A stretch of DNA of 64,000 nt from Punctularia strigosozonata HHB-11173 SS5 (taxonomy: Eukaryota > Basidiomycota > Agaricomycetes > Corticiales > Punctulariaceae): positions 496,403 through 560,402 of the forward strand of contig NW_006767450.1 of assembly GCF_000264995.1 (NCBI RefSeq), written 5' to 3'. A model generated the notes under the pieces. That model worked only from the letters and a program-made list of their open reading frames with translations, did not search any database and was not told the DNA's origin. Shown here in pieces: positions 23,001 to 34,039 of the stretch (position 1 is its first letter; each line of letters opens with the position of its first letter). The position numbers and the translations under genes are program-made.

Positions 23001-23231
23001 GAGAGAGAGAGGGCGATCGGCCTCGTTCTGTACATCGGGTTGCTCCTCTTTTTTTGTTTTTCCTTTAGTATAGTGGCACAGAAAACAGGGCGCGCGATAC
23101 CGCGTTTCGTACTTCATCCTTGCATGACGTCATAGCTTGGAGTCCCCCTACATACTCCAGAGGTTGCAGCCTGAGCGCAAAAGGGGCTCACGCGAACAAG
23201 GCCCTCAATATTTCCCATTCACCTACCTACC

Positions 23232-23705
23232 ATGAGCTCTAGCTTACCCCGTTCAGGCCCGCTGGTGTCCGAGACGCCCACATACACCGCGCGGGCGGAA
23301 GACGACCTCGAGAACCCGAACGCCAACCTCGGGTACCGCGACCCGGACCCGTCCTCGACGCTGCACCCCGCCGCGCCGCGCGTGGGCGTGAACCCGGACG
23401 GGAACGAGACGTTCGCGAGCCACGACGGCGGCGATCCGCTGGACGCCGACCTCGACGCGGACGACGTGCACCGCGCGGGCGGGGTGGACACCGATAACTT
23501 CGCCCCGGTGGGCGCGGACAGCACCGAATACGAGGAATATTCGCGGGAGACGCATCCGGAGGACGACGACGAGCGGTTCGGGGAGGAGCTGGACGACGAG
23601 CTGGGCGGGACGGGGGTAGGGCTGTCGGGCGAAGAACCGGCGGTGGTAGCGGACTACGACGAGCCCGTGGATACGACACAGACGGACGCGATACTCGAGC
23701 TATGA
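23232..23705 (+). CDS. small acidic hypothetical protein
   Basis: Single exon, 157 residues, starting MSSSLPRSGPLVSETPTYTA and ending TQTDAILEL. It is very rich in Asp and Glu (DPLDADLDADDVH, THPEDDDERFGEEL) with Gly and Pro and no hydrophobic core, so it is probably disordered. No membrane segment or known motif. Codon use matches the neighbouring genes (third positions mostly G or C), which supports real coding. It converges with RPN10 with 144 bp between the stops. I do not recognise the family. Confidence 0.65.
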   Translation: MSSSLPRSGPLVSETPTYTARAEDDLENPNANLGYRDPDPSSTLHPAAPRVGVNPDGNETFASHDGGDPLDADLDADDVHRAGGVDTDNFAPVGADSTEYEEYSRETHPEDDDERFGEELDDELGGTGVGLSGEEPAVVADYDEPVDTTQTDAILEL

Positions 23706-23849
23706 AAACCGAATGAATTCCATCCGCATGGCGGTTTCACCACAGAGTTGGTCATTCTGCGCACGCCGTGCGCCGTGTTGGGACCGTCAAACGTCCAGAG
23801 TGAGAAAGGATTAGTCGTAAGAGGATATACATGAGAGCTCGCAGAACCT

Positions 23850-25195
23850 CTACTTCTCCTCCTGCCTTTGCTGATCTTCTTGCTCCTGCTGCAAGCTCAT
23901 CTGGATCGCGCGCTCGATCTCCGCCGCCTCGTCCATGTCCTCGTCGTCGTCCTCACCCTCGCCTTCGCCCTCCATGTCGGCATCACCTTCCTGCTGTGAC
24001 ATTGCGAGAGCCTGTGCGGCGAACCTCGTCAATATAATCTGTCAGCCACGTTAAAATAAGGGTGAACACACTTTCTGCAGCATCGCCTCTTCCTCGTCGT
24101 CCGTCGGGTCTGCCGGTGCGGCGGTGGTGGCTGAAGCTGCGGCGGCAGGCGCTGGCGATGCTGCAGCGGCGGGTGCCGAAGGTGCGGATGCTTGTGCGGC
24201 AGCCTCGCGCGCTTGATGCTCTTCCATAGACATTCGTAACGCCTGAATAGCACGCGAATCATTAACGTTGCGCGTACAGAAGGGCGTCATTATGAAAGGA
24301 TCAACCCACCATGGCCAGCTCGGGATCCAAACTGGGGTCCACGCCGAACTCGAAGTTCTCGCCGCCGCCGGTCGCTCCGGATGGGCCAGCGGCACCTTCC
24401 CGGAGCTCGGGCGGGATGCCCGCGCCCGCGTCTTCCGCCAGGATGGGTGACCGGAGGACCATCTCCGACAGCAAGTTGGCGCTCGGCGGTGCCGAGACGA
24501 AGTGTCTAAAACGTCCGGATCTGGTCACCTTCTGGATGCCATCGGGATGATCCGATACGAAAGAAAAAGATGGCCCGGCCCCCACCACTCACGAGTTGTC
24601 GCCGCTGTTCGCGGCGTCCACGAACGCCTTGAGCACGCCGCCGCCTTCGCCTTCCTCGATCCCGTCCCCGAACGCGACGACGTCGACCGCGACGTTGTTC
24701 TTCTTCAGCTTCTTCGCGAGCCGGACCATCGCGCGCTCGTCCGCGCCCTGGCCGACGAGCGGCGAGCCGACGAAGACGATGATCCGCTGCCGCAGGTTCT
24801 TGTTCTGCCGGTGCTTGAGCGCGAGCTGGGCGATCGAGATCGCGGTCGGGATGTCGGCGTCGCCGTAGATCTTGGCGCCGGCGGCGTGCGTCGCCGAGAG
24901 GATCTGGCCGAGGTCTTTGGTGTGCGTGACGAGCACTTCTGGTCTGTTTACCGCCGTTGCGGTCAGCTCTGTGCGTGCCGTGCCGTACGAGGAGTATAGC
25001 GTAGGTGGGCTGGGGCGCTCACCCTTTCCCGGCCATGGTCATCACGCCGACGGTGTTCTCCGGGTTGGAGTCGATCTTGGTCTGGAAGACGGTGGTGACC
25101 GCGTCCGACTGGGCCTCGTACCGGGAAGGCTGGTAGTCGCCGTTCCGCATGTACTCCGAGTTGTCGATGATCATCATCGTCGCTTCTAACGGCAT
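23850..25195 (-). CDS. RPN10: 26S proteasome regulatory subunit RPN10 (PSMD4), ubiquitin receptor
   Basis: Five exons on the minus strand: 25195-25023, 24943-24593, 24505-24310, 24242-24072, 24011-23850; 350 residues. The VWA domain starts [20 protein letters not shown] and continues [20 protein letters not shown] and [14 protein letters not shown] to about residue 190. It is followed by two ubiquitin-interacting motifs: [16 protein letters not shown] (spanning an exon junction) and [16 protein letters not shown] near the C-terminus. An Ala/Pro/acidic linker joins them. The protein bridges the proteasome lid and base and captures ubiquitin chains. It is divergently placed to NDUFB7, with 260 bp between the start codons. 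Confidence 0.95.
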
Positions 25196-25455
25196 ATTGT
25201 CCGTCCCTCCTTCGTCCCGGTTTTATCGTCAAGTCAATAAAGATCGCCCCGAGGAATGGCAACGAAGCTCCAAGAACTGGCCGTTCAGCAGAAAGTGGCG
25301 GAGAAACGCGTACGCGTCCAAAGCAGCGAGGTAATGGTGGCTGTGCTGTTAGACGACCCCTTTCATACGGGGGGAGAGAGGACCCCCGATACATTCCGGT
25401 TGTCGCTCGTCTTCGCCGACGCTGTTCCCCGACACCCCGACTCAGGCCGCAAGTC
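25196..25455. promoter_or_regulatory. shared divergent promoter, RPN10 and NDUFB7
   Basis: Only 260 bp separate the two start codons, so both promoters must lie here. No classical TATA box is obvious. Confidence 0.6.
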
Positions 25456-25887
25456 ATGGCCGCCTCTACCACCGCCTCACAAACCGAGCTCAAAGCCGCA
25501 CGTACGCCAATTGCCTGGCGGGATCAGTGCTCCGCGTATGTTATCCAGCACCACTCTGAGCTCTGGATGGTAACAACTCACGGAACCTTTATGCGGTATA
25601 TGCAGGCTCTTGCTCCCATTGAACGTGTGCAGGAAGCAGACCAACTACATGCCGTGGCACTGTGAGGACGAGAGGCACGTATACGAGAAGTGAGTGTTCG
25701 CGGTGCTATATCGTATGCACAGAGGTTGACTTTCAATGCTATGGCGATAGATGCCAATACGACGAGTGAGCTTTCATAGCTGCTTAATCACCCGAATGCG
25801 TCGTTTGATGCTTTTCTCGTCAGCTACGTCCGACGCATGAAGGAGCTATCCAAGCGGAAACGTGCAGCGGCGCACGCAGACGAGTAG
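25456..25887 (+). CDS. NDUFB7: mitochondrial complex I subunit NDUFB7 (CHCH protein)
   Basis: Four exons: 25456-25535, 25606-25689, 25751-25765, 25824-25887; 80 residues. The twin CX9C motif is complete: C-SALLLPLNV-C and C-EDERHVYEK-C. The order IAWRDQCS, NYMPWHCEDERHVYEKCQYD, YVRRMKELSKRK is characteristic of NDUFB7 (B18). The CHCH fold is oxidised in the intermembrane space by Mia40, and the subunit sits on the membrane arm of NADH dehydrogenase. Exon 3 is only 15 nt, encoding part of KCQYDD. It is set by frame and by GT/AG signals on both sides. Confidence 0.93.
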
Positions 25888-26314
25888 ACGCTGGCTGCGG
25901 CCATTGCCGTATACGGTGTAACCAGCCTTTTGTCCTAGATGCATAAACCACTTTTTTCTGGCATTGGTCTCATATGCGATTTGCTTCTCAGTCTTCTTCA
26001 AGGACTGCCCCTACCGACCGTCCTGCCCAAGCCTCGATCACTGGGAGCTATTACGACGCGTCCTTGATGAACCTCTGAAGCATGCATCTCGCGCTACTCA
26101 CACTTCTTTTCGCCACCCAATCACTTGCTTGTGATTACGAGCGGGCTTCGCTGAACGCCTCTCCGAGCTTTTACTGCCGTAATGCTGGCATCAGCGTGTC
26201 CAGACCGACGACTCATCCGTCGTCCGCAGTATTAGACTACTGCTGAGCCGCAGCCGGTTGTGTATATACTGACGAGCCCGGAGACAACGACGACTCTGAG
26301 CTTTAGCTTCGACG
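25888..26314. other. intergenic
   Basis: 3' flank of NDUFB7 and 5' flank of the first GNAT copy. Nothing else is seen. Confidence 0.5.
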
Positions 26315-27345
26315 ATGGGCCATTCTCAACCTGGCGTCCGCCTAGCAACACTTGCAGACCTCGACGAGCTCGTCGAGTCCGCGTCCCGCGCCTTCCTCGA
26401 GAACCCGCTACACCACTACTGCGCCAACGCACGCGTTGTGAGTTCACGTCCCCTTCAATTTTTTTTGTTTTTTGGCCGATGGTGGGCTTAATACTGATGC
26501 GTCTATCTTTTAATTCAGCCCATGACCGACCCATCTTTGACAAAAGACAGGCGGAACAACACCCGCTTCCTCCGCTTCGTCATGAAGTCCACCTTCCTCT
26601 ACGAACACCGCAACACCGTCGTCGTGCTCCCGCAAGACGACCGCTCGCCAGGGAAGATCGTGGCCTGCACGCTCTGGCTCGCCCCGAACTCGCGCCTGGA
26701 CCTGTGGAAGATCGTCGTGCTTCTCCGCGCGGGCGTGCTGGGCCCGATCAAAGCCTGGGGCCGGAAAGGGTTCGTCAGGCTGACGCAGGAGTTCGAGCCC
26801 GCGCGTCGGAGCGGGCGCAGAGGGAGGCGTTCAAGAAGAGGGGGCTGGGGAAGAAGGAGCCGAGAGAGGCGTGGTTTCTGCAGTTGGCCTGGACGGCCGG
26901 CTTGCGGGTTTTCGGACCCACCGAAATACCGTGCCCCGATGCTGAAAGGAGGGAACAGGGTACTTGTCAATGCTGATCAGTGACCAGCTTCTCGCGTTCG
27001 CGCCGCGGGAAGTGCATGCGTTGGACGCGAGCGGGCGGCATTCGAGGGACCGGTACGAACACCTTGGATTCGAGGTTGGTGACTCGTCCTGTCCCCTCGT
27101 GGATGCGTACTATGGTGGGGTCAGACGATGTCGGGGAAGCTCACATGCGATTTCTTGATTGGCAGGAAAACTGCCCCATGCGATTCGGGTTTGGGAAAGT
27201 CGATGAGGACGGCGTGGTCGTCAAGGATAAAGAGAGAGCCACCGGGTTCGTGAACAACAGCACGACTAAGGTGACTGCCCTATGTTCCTGTGTGCGTTCC
27301 TTGCATAGTGCTGACTTCTACGCATTCCAGTGGGTAGACTCGTAG
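26315..27345 (+). pseudogene. GNAT acetyltransferase-like copy 1, decayed
   Basis: Exon 1 (26315-26437) encodes MGHSQPGVRLATLADLDELV and ENPLHHYCANARV; exon 2 starts at 26519 with PMTDPSLTKDRRNN. It parallels the intact copy at 28049. Near 26812 a CG doublet is extra relative to copy 2, shifting the frame; AFKKRGLGKKEPREAWFLQL reads on in the new frame. The acetyl-CoA-binding segment (DPEYQGRG in copy 2) is missing, replaced by unrelated sequence before the acceptor at about 26958. Later exons survive: YLSMLISDQLLAFAPREVHA, ENCPMRFGFGKVDEDG, and a last WVDS with TAG at 27343-27345. With a frameshift and no P-loop-like motif, it is probably inactive. Confidence 0.75.
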
Positions 27346-28048
27346 AGTCCCCGTCATGATCGAGGACAAGCTTTACGTTAGGGGAGCTTCGCTCCTCCCC
27401 GATGGTAAATTAGTTCGGGAATACAGTTCAGCCGACGAAACAGAAGGCTCAACAGAAATTGTCGCTATCAACGAGCCGTGGCTCTCCCCTTGTAAAATAT
27501 CCAGATGTTCAGGTATGAAGGAACATTCGTGGTGCCTTCAACACCGACTGTCAAGTCTCCAGTGCGTCGGCGTCGAGCCGTGAGCGTGTGATGGTATTGG
27601 CACCGGGCCGGGTCATGTCTACTATTTCTCCCTAGTTCGGTTCAATGCGACTCACCCGCAAACGACTTGCAGGGAGTTCTCCCGACGCGACGTCTATTAA
27701 TAGAGTCCACTAAGTACCCATCGCTATTCATAGATCACCGACTGATCACTCACTTCACCAATCAGCCGAATGCAAATCACCCGCGTTGCAACCAATTCAC
27801 CCACAAAACGATTGAGAAGTCGCCGTGGCAGCAGCACCTCGCATGCAAGGGACATTCATCCCAGACGTCTTATTCCCGCTGCTCACGCTGAATTCTTGCG
27901 GCATGACAGCTTTACTACACATTTTCACCGACTCACCGAGACCGAAGGTCGATGATCCGCCCGCAATCACCTGGCTGCGGACACGAAAGCAAGCAAATGG
28001 GGATAAAACGTATGCGGACCAGAGCTTCAGCCCAACCTGGATACCGCG
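27346..28048. other. intergenic between GNAT copies
   Basis: About 700 bp without a recognisable gene. It is somewhat AT-richer than the flanks and contains the promoter of the second GNAT copy. Confidence 0.5.
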
Positions 28049-29080
28049 ATGGACCAAGCCAAACCGTACATCCGCCAAGCTACCCTCGCCGAGCTCGACG
28101 AGCTCACCGAAACGGCGTCCCGCGCCTTCCTGGACGACCCGATGCTTCACTACTGCGCCGATGCGCACGTCGTACGCTGCTCCCCTGGGTTATCCCCAAC
28201 TGCCCGGGCCGTTCGCTGACCTAACACGCGCTCCCGTTACAGCCCATGAGTGATCCGGGGTCAGCGAAAGACAGGCGGGACCAAGCACGCTTCCTCCGCT
28301 TCCTCATCAAGTCTACCTTCCTCTGCAAGCACCGCAACACCGTCGTCGTTCTCCCTAGCACCACTCGAGGGGGAAAGGAGAAGATCGTCGCGGGCACGCT
28401 CTGGCTCCACCCCGGCTCGCGCCCCGACAACGCGATCGTGCTGCTGCGCGCCGGCTGCGTGGGCGCGATGAAAGCGTGGGGGAGGAAGGGTCTCGTCCGC
28501 CTCGCGCGCGAGTACGAGCCGGCGTCGGGGCGAGCGCAGGAGGAGGCGTTCAAGAAGAGGTTCAAGGGGGACGGGAAGAAGCTCCGTCCGCGAGACGCGT
28601 GGTTTTTGCAGTTGGCGTGGACGGATCCGGAGTATCAGGGGAGAGGCGAGGCTTTGCGCCTAGTACCCGATGGTTTCCGTTCGCTGACGAGAGCGTCTCC
28701 GTTGCCTGTAGGATATCTGTCGATGCTGATCCGGGACCAGTTCGCGTTTGCGCCCCGGGAGGTGCATGCGTTAGACGCCAGCGGGCCCAAATCCAGGGAT
28801 CGGTACGAACACCTCGGGTTCGAGGTCTGTATGCTTGTCCTTCGCTCCCTGCGGCGGCTCAACGATCCTCACGTTCACGACCGTTTGTACGTCGTCTGTG
28901 TAGGAAAACTGCCCGTTGCGTTTTGGGGTAGGGAAGGTCGATGCGGATGGCGTGGTCGCGAAGGATAAGGAGAAGGCTAGGGGGCTCGTTCAGTTCAGTA
29001 TGACCAAGGTAACTTGTTCGCTGCGGATCCGATCCACAGCGTATTCATATCTCTTCTAGTGGGTGGAAACTTCGCCGTAA
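28049..29080 (+). CDS. GNAT-family N-acetyltransferase, copy 2
   Basis: Five exons: 28049-28171, 28243-28645, 28712-28824, 28904-29008, 29060-29080; 254 residues. It starts MDQAKPYIRQATLAELDELT. The acetyl-CoA-binding signature Q-G-R-G-Y of motif A is formed across the exon 2/3 junction (WTDPEYQGRG then YLSML). The later APREVHALDA and SRDRYEHLGFE fit motif B and the final strands. The second intron begins AGAG|GCGAGG, a GC donor forced by the frame. The substrate is unknown; fungal members of this class acetylate small molecules or amines and are often in accessory regions. It lies in tandem with a decayed copy 700 bp upstream, so the pair arose by local duplication. Confidence 0.85.
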
Positions 29081-29423
29081 TCATACGTTGAGCGGGAAAT
29101 AGGCTTTTTTACACCTGGGGGATTCACAGACGCTTCACCAGGAATACTCATCAGCTCCTCGTTACAACATACCAATCCCAGGCAGTTCAAGCAGGAGGCG
29201 AGTCAATGATATTAAGACGCGGCTGCGGATACAATGCGGTGATAATCCAGATTGTGATGCGTGTACAGTATTAGCTGCGCCTAATGTAACACGAACCAAG
29301 TGAATTCTGAATGGAATGAAAGTTGTGATCATATCATGACGGTAGAGAAGCCGGATGGGGTGGAGTCACTGGATGGATAGATGGATAGATGGGGGGAGTC
29401 TTTGATGAAGGTAGGTATCACGC
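29081..29423. other. intergenic; short GATA-type repeat
   Basis: 3' flanks of two convergent genes. A short GATGGATAGATGGATAGATG run stands at about 29372-29391. Nothing else. Confidence 0.5.
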
Positions 29424-29885
29424 TTATCCGATGACTGAGATTATGGAGGACGATGACCAGGTGCTCCTCAGCACGCTCTCGAAGGTGATCATTTCCGCCG
29501 CCGCGGCGCGCTCCTCCTCCGCCGCGATCTCTTGCGCGACGCGGCGGACGCACTCCTGTGCAGCGGTGGACCCCTCCTCTGCGCGGGCGCAAACGAATTG
29601 CCACTCCTCGTGGTCGAGGTCGACGTAGGAACGGCCTTCGAGCCGGTCGAGCGCGCGCCGGCGGTGGAAGAGGCGTTCTTCGGTGTCGAGGATAGTGATG
29701 GAGACGGTCTGGAATGCGACGGCGAGCCGGCGGCGGATCGGGTTCATGCGCGCGAGGGTGGAGGTGAGGGAGGTGTCGAGCTCGAGAGGGGTGGGCGAGC
29801 GTGCGGTGAAGGGAGCGGAGAGACCCGGCGGGGTGAAGTGGACCGTGACGGAGGAGGTGGAGGTAGATGCGACGAAGAGAGACAT
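29424..29885 (-). CDS. small hypothetical protein
   Basis: Single exon, 153 residues from MSLFVASTSTSSVTVHFTPP to ISVIG. The middle is Arg-rich and likely helical (ARMNPIRRRLAVAFQTVSIT, RLFHRRRALDRLEGRSYV). A Glu/Ala-rich helix follows (AQEIAAEEERAAAAEM). No signal peptide, membrane segment or known domain. The frame reads open further upstream, but a TATA-like box about 155 bp before this ATG and GC-biased third positions favour this start. Family not recognised. Confidence 0.6.
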   Translation of the reverse strand: MSLFVASTSTSSVTVHFTPPGLSAPFTARSPTPLELDTSLTSTLARMNPIRRRLAVAFQTVSITILDTEERLFHRRRALDRLEGRSYVDLDHEEWQFVCARAEEGSTAAQECVRRVAQEIAAEEERAAAAEMITFESVLRSTWSSSSIISVIG

Positions 29886-30584
29886 GATGGGTGAGTGGGT
29901 GTGAGTGGATGTAAGTGGATGGGTGCGAAGTGAGGTTATGGGGTTTGCGAGGATGGCAAGGTGCGACTGAGAGGAGGTGGGCTCGATGGAAGTAGTAGAA
30001 CAAGGAAGTTCTGGTACGCTACAGTAAACGGTGCTTGGTTTTATACCCGAACGAGGTAGAATGGGGAACCCATGGCGCAGAACGCGGGACAGACGCGCGG
30101 TACAGCGGGACGGAAAAGTCAAGCGCGATCGTCGTGTCCGAGTAGTAGCAGCGGGATCATGTCGGAAAACGGGCAAGGTTCCGATTAACAGAGACGCTAT
30201 AGTTATCCGGTTGGAGGTGCGCCTTGGTCAGATGTGGCGTATCCTTCCATGTTACGATGCTGGCGGAAGGCAACGGAGACGGCGGATGCGCTAGACGATC
30301 GACGAAACGGAAGCACAAGAAGCGGGAGAGGCGATGCGGCGGTAAAAGGGCTTCTCTCCCGCGCCCCGGGATTACCGTTTCGGGCGAGTGAATAGGGGCG
30401 GAAGGTAGGTTGACCTCCGATCATCACTACCGAAGTATGAGGAACGCGTGTGGTATGAATGGTGGGTATGGATTGCTCGAAGCTGCGATACATATGCATG
30501 TCGTGCTGCATTAGACGTGGTATGTGCTATGTAATATGCGATAAACGGAATGTTGTATACTAGCATACGCTCCTCTGAGCGGCT
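29886..30584. other. intergenic
   Basis: Contains the promoter of the minus-strand gene at 29885 and the 3' flank of SCO1. No coding signal. Confidence 0.5.
30039..30045 (-). promoter_or_regulatory. TATA-like box for the gene at 29885
   Basis: TATAAAA on the minus strand, about 155 bp upstream of the ATG at 29885. Confidence 0.4.
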
Positions 30585-31766
30585 CTACGCTTGGGCGGCA
30601 CGCGCCTTATTCCATGCATCAAACTCCTTCTCGAACTTCTTTACGATATCATCGACGGTCGTAGACTGACCAAAAGCTTCAACGAACTGGCCATCGGGAT
30701 CCATGAGATAAATGAAAATCGAGTGATCGACGAGGTAATCGTCCGTGGGCTATATGCGTTGTCAACACATTCATTAGCTCCAGGACAGTTTGATGAAAAC
30801 AATGAAAACATGCCTTGGCATCTTTCGGGGTGGAGAAGTACACACGATAGGATTTGCACGTCGCTTTGGTCGCGGCGTAGTCGCCCGAGAGGCCAGTGAA
30901 GCGCGGATGAAAGTCGGCGAGGTAACGCGCGATCTGTCCCGACGTATCGCGCGCGGGATCAACGGAGATGAAAACAGGGTGGAGGAGCGGTTCTCCGCCA
31001 TGCTGTTTGTCTAGTGTCGTTTCGTAAGCGACGATTCGGGAAATAGGGAAAGTTGGGACGTACCAATCCGCTCTACGACATCGCCCATCTTGTCCATCTC
31101 AGCAGGGCAGATGTCTGGGCAGTTGGTGAAGCCAAAGTAGAGCAGCGTCCACTTCCCGAGCAAGTCTTTCTCGGTGAACGGCTGGCCGGTATGCGTGGTG
31201 AGCGAGAAGGGGCCGCCAACTTTCGCGCGGCCGTAGGACCTCTGTTCTAATTCTTCCTCTACATATACATTGTGTTAGTGATCCATTTATCGAAGATATA
31301 ACGAATCGTTCAATGTACGCACGTTTCTTCTTTTGTAACTTTTCCTTCTCGGATTTGAAGTACCAAAAGAGTCCGATGCCTGTCGCGACGAAAATGGCGG
31401 CCGCTGTTGGCGTGAAAACCTAACGAAAGGCGCCCCATGTTAGCAATTCAAAGCTCTTGAGGCCATCACAAAGCTATCACGAACCCCAACGGCAGCCCTG
31501 TCCCGAGCTCCGGACGCGCTTTGCTGAACAGCGTCGATGTACTCAACCTCCGGCTCCGGCTCCCTCACCGGTTCTTTGGCCTTTTCTTTCTCCTCGGAGT
31601 ACCACCTCCGCCCAAATTCCGCTCTCCTGCATGTTAAAGGTCCGCGAGGGCGTACTTTCGTCGTTGTGCTCGGCCCCGCCGAGTATTTGCGGGACGCGGC
31701 GGCGGCGACGCGACGGAGAGCAGAGGAGGGAAGCATCTTCGGCACCGCCACGCGCCGCTTGCTCAT
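30585..31766 (-). CDS. SCO1: SCO1 copper chaperone for cytochrome c oxidase
   Basis: Five exons on the minus strand: 31766-31485, 31419-31323, 31258-31064, 31010-30814, 30749-30585; 311 residues. The N-terminus is a mitochondrial presequence rich in Arg and Ser ([20 protein letters not shown]). A single membrane helix follows ([19 protein letters not shown]). The thioredoxin-like domain carries the copper-binding CPDICP and the matching histidine in [20 protein letters not shown]. It faces the intermembrane space and delivers copper to the Cu-A site of Cox2. The fourth intron begins AAG|GCATGT; the only frame-consistent donor is this GC. It is head to head with a PDI-like gene, with 119 bp between the start codons. 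Confidence 0.94.
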
Positions 31767-31885
31767 CCTTTCGCTTGCCCATCATCCCCAGTGCTCCTCC
31801 GCCTTATAGCCTCGGGCCGCATTACATTCTTTAGCCTGTGTTCTACGCGCTGGTCGACGAGCTTCAGAATATATACCCCTTCGCC
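31767..31885. promoter_or_regulatory. very short divergent promoter, SCO1 and PDI-like gene
   Basis: 119 bp between two start codons. It includes an AATATATACC stretch near 31868-31877, close to the PDI start. The two genes probably share control elements or overlap at their 5' leaders. Confidence 0.55.
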
Positions 31886-34039
31886 ATGAAGCTCCCCGTC
31901 AGCCTTATGAGGCTACCGCATACCCTGCTGGCCGCATCACTCGCGCTGGCCGTGGTCTCCTTGCCTGTCGAGTCGCAGGAGGTCCAGCTACAGGTGCTGA
32001 CTCCGGATGACTTCAAAGATACTATAGCCAACGGCGTGTGGTACGGTTTTCTACGACCATCGAATGGGGGGTACGAGGCTGACTTCATGACAGGTTCATC
32101 GAGCACTTCTCGCCGTATTGCGGGCACTGCAGGCAGTTCGCGCCCACATGGTAGATTTGCCATCGTCAATTCCGGCCAGTCATGTGTGGACTGATGAAAT
32201 CCTACAGGAAACAACTCGTGGACGAGATCGAGAAGACGCCTGACCCGGGCATCCACTTGGCTCAGGTCAACTGCGCGGTCAACGGAGGTCAGTCCCTCCT
32301 TCGGCTTACCGAGCACACCTCTTTTCTGCGCGCTCATGCTGAAACCATACACTCTGTCACAGACTTGTGCACCGCTAACGGAGTCAAGGGGTACCCCCAA
32401 ATGAACCTCTATAAGAACGGCGAATTCATCGAGACATGGCACAAAGCGCGCAACTACGACGACCTCCTCGCCTACCTCCGCCAGCACGCCGAACCCTCGC
32501 ACCCTCACACCCTGCCGCCCTACGACGCCGCCTCCGACGCCGACCTTGACGCCGACCTTCCCCCCGCCGGCGTCGACCCCAACCCTCACGGAGAAGTGCT
32601 CTCCCTCAACTCCAAGAACTTCTACGGGTACCTCAGCGAAGGCCCGCTCTTCGTCAAGTTCTTCGCCCCCTGGTGCGGCCACTGCAAGAAGCTCGCGCCG
32701 CACTGGACGAAGCTCGCCGAGGCCATGAAGCACCGCATGGCGATCGCCGAGGTCGACTGCGAGGCGGAGCCCAAGCTCTGCAAGCAGCAGGGCGTGACCG
32801 GATACCCGATGTTGTACTATTACGAGGGCGGAGAGAAGACGGAGTACGTCGGCGGAAGGAAGATCGGCCCGCTGCAGAGCTGGGCGGAGAAGGCCGCGGC
32901 CCCCAGCGTGCTGGAGATCACAACGACTGACGAGCTGGACACACGACTGAACGAGGACCCGGTGGTGTTCCTCGCCCTTCACTCAGGATCGGATAAGGCC
33001 TTGGTGGTATGTGTCTATTCTCTAGACTCTCAACAGCCATTCTCAAGTCAGCCTTCGCAGACCTCGTTGCAGCAAGCCGCCTCTTCGCTCCTCGGTAGCG
33101 CTCAGCTCCTCCTATCCTCTTCCCCAGATATATACACCCAGCTCTCCCTCCCCGCCTCCTCCCCCGTTCTCCTCGTGCTCAAAGACGGCGCCCTCGCGCC
33201 CACCGCCTCCCTCCCGCTCATCGCGCACCCTCCCCCGGCCGCGATCAAAGACTTCCTCACCAAGCACAAGCTCCCGACCGCGCTCGAGCTCACGCAAGAA
33301 ACGTTCCAGAGCGTGATGAGCGCGCCGCACCGCCCGCTGGTCGTCCTCGCTGCCGTTGGCAAGGACGACGCGAACAAGGATGCATACACGAAGAGTATCA
33401 AAGAGCTCGCCCGGGCGTGGCTGGCGAAAGAGCAGGCTGAGCCCGGGAAGCGCGCGGTGGTGTTCACATGGATGGACGCGGATCGGTGGGCGAGCTGGTT
33501 GAAGAGCATGTATGGTATCCAGGTCGTACCGGGTGCGGAACCGCCGGTCGTCATCACTGACCATGCCGTACGTTGATCCGTCCGTGCCCTACGTTTACGC
33601 GACACGACTGACGACGGACTGCGATGCCTTGCAGGAATTGGTGTACTGGGACACCGACGCGCGCGGTGCCAAGATTGCGCTGTCGGAAGTTAGCCTCTTC
33701 TCCGCCATCGAGGGCGCGTTATCGGGAACGATCGCGTACAACTACTCGGAGAACATCATCGAGCGCTTTGCAAGGGTACGCTACATTTCCTTCCATCTTC
33801 ACCTCCTGAGATGCTCAAATCTTGACCTCTATCAGCGGATGAACAAGTATCTCACGGCGCTCGAGAGCAACATCTTCGCACACCCCCTACGCACACTCAC
33901 GATCTTTGTATTGTTCATGGGCGCCTTGTTCTACGCGCTAAAACGCTGGGTGTTCGACGACATCAGCGATCTGGACGCGGGCAGGTACAACCCCGAGCGC
34001 GAGAAGCAGGTCAAAAAGGCGGCGAATCGTCTAGACTGA
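31886..34039 (+). CDS. membrane-anchored protein disulfide isomerase-like protein, two thioredoxin domains
   Basis: Seven exons: 31886-32040, 32094-32150, 32208-32287, 32363-33006, 33061-33567, 33635-33775, 33836-34039; 595 residues. A signal peptide (MKLPVSLMRLPHTLLAASLA) precedes thioredoxin domain 1 with active site CGHC at residues 61-64 (HFSPYCGHCRQFAPTW, split over exons). Domain 2 has CGHC at 202-205 (FFAPWCGHCKKLAPHW) and GVTGYPMLYYYEGG. Two further thioredoxin-like modules lack CxxC. One membrane helix near the C-terminus (TLTIFVLFMGALFYALKRWV) is followed by a basic cytosolic tail ending KKAANRLD. It should catalyse disulfide formation or exchange in the ER and resembles Eps1/TMX3-type PDIs. 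No KDEL-like signal; retention may use the membrane anchor or basic tail. Confidence 0.9.
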
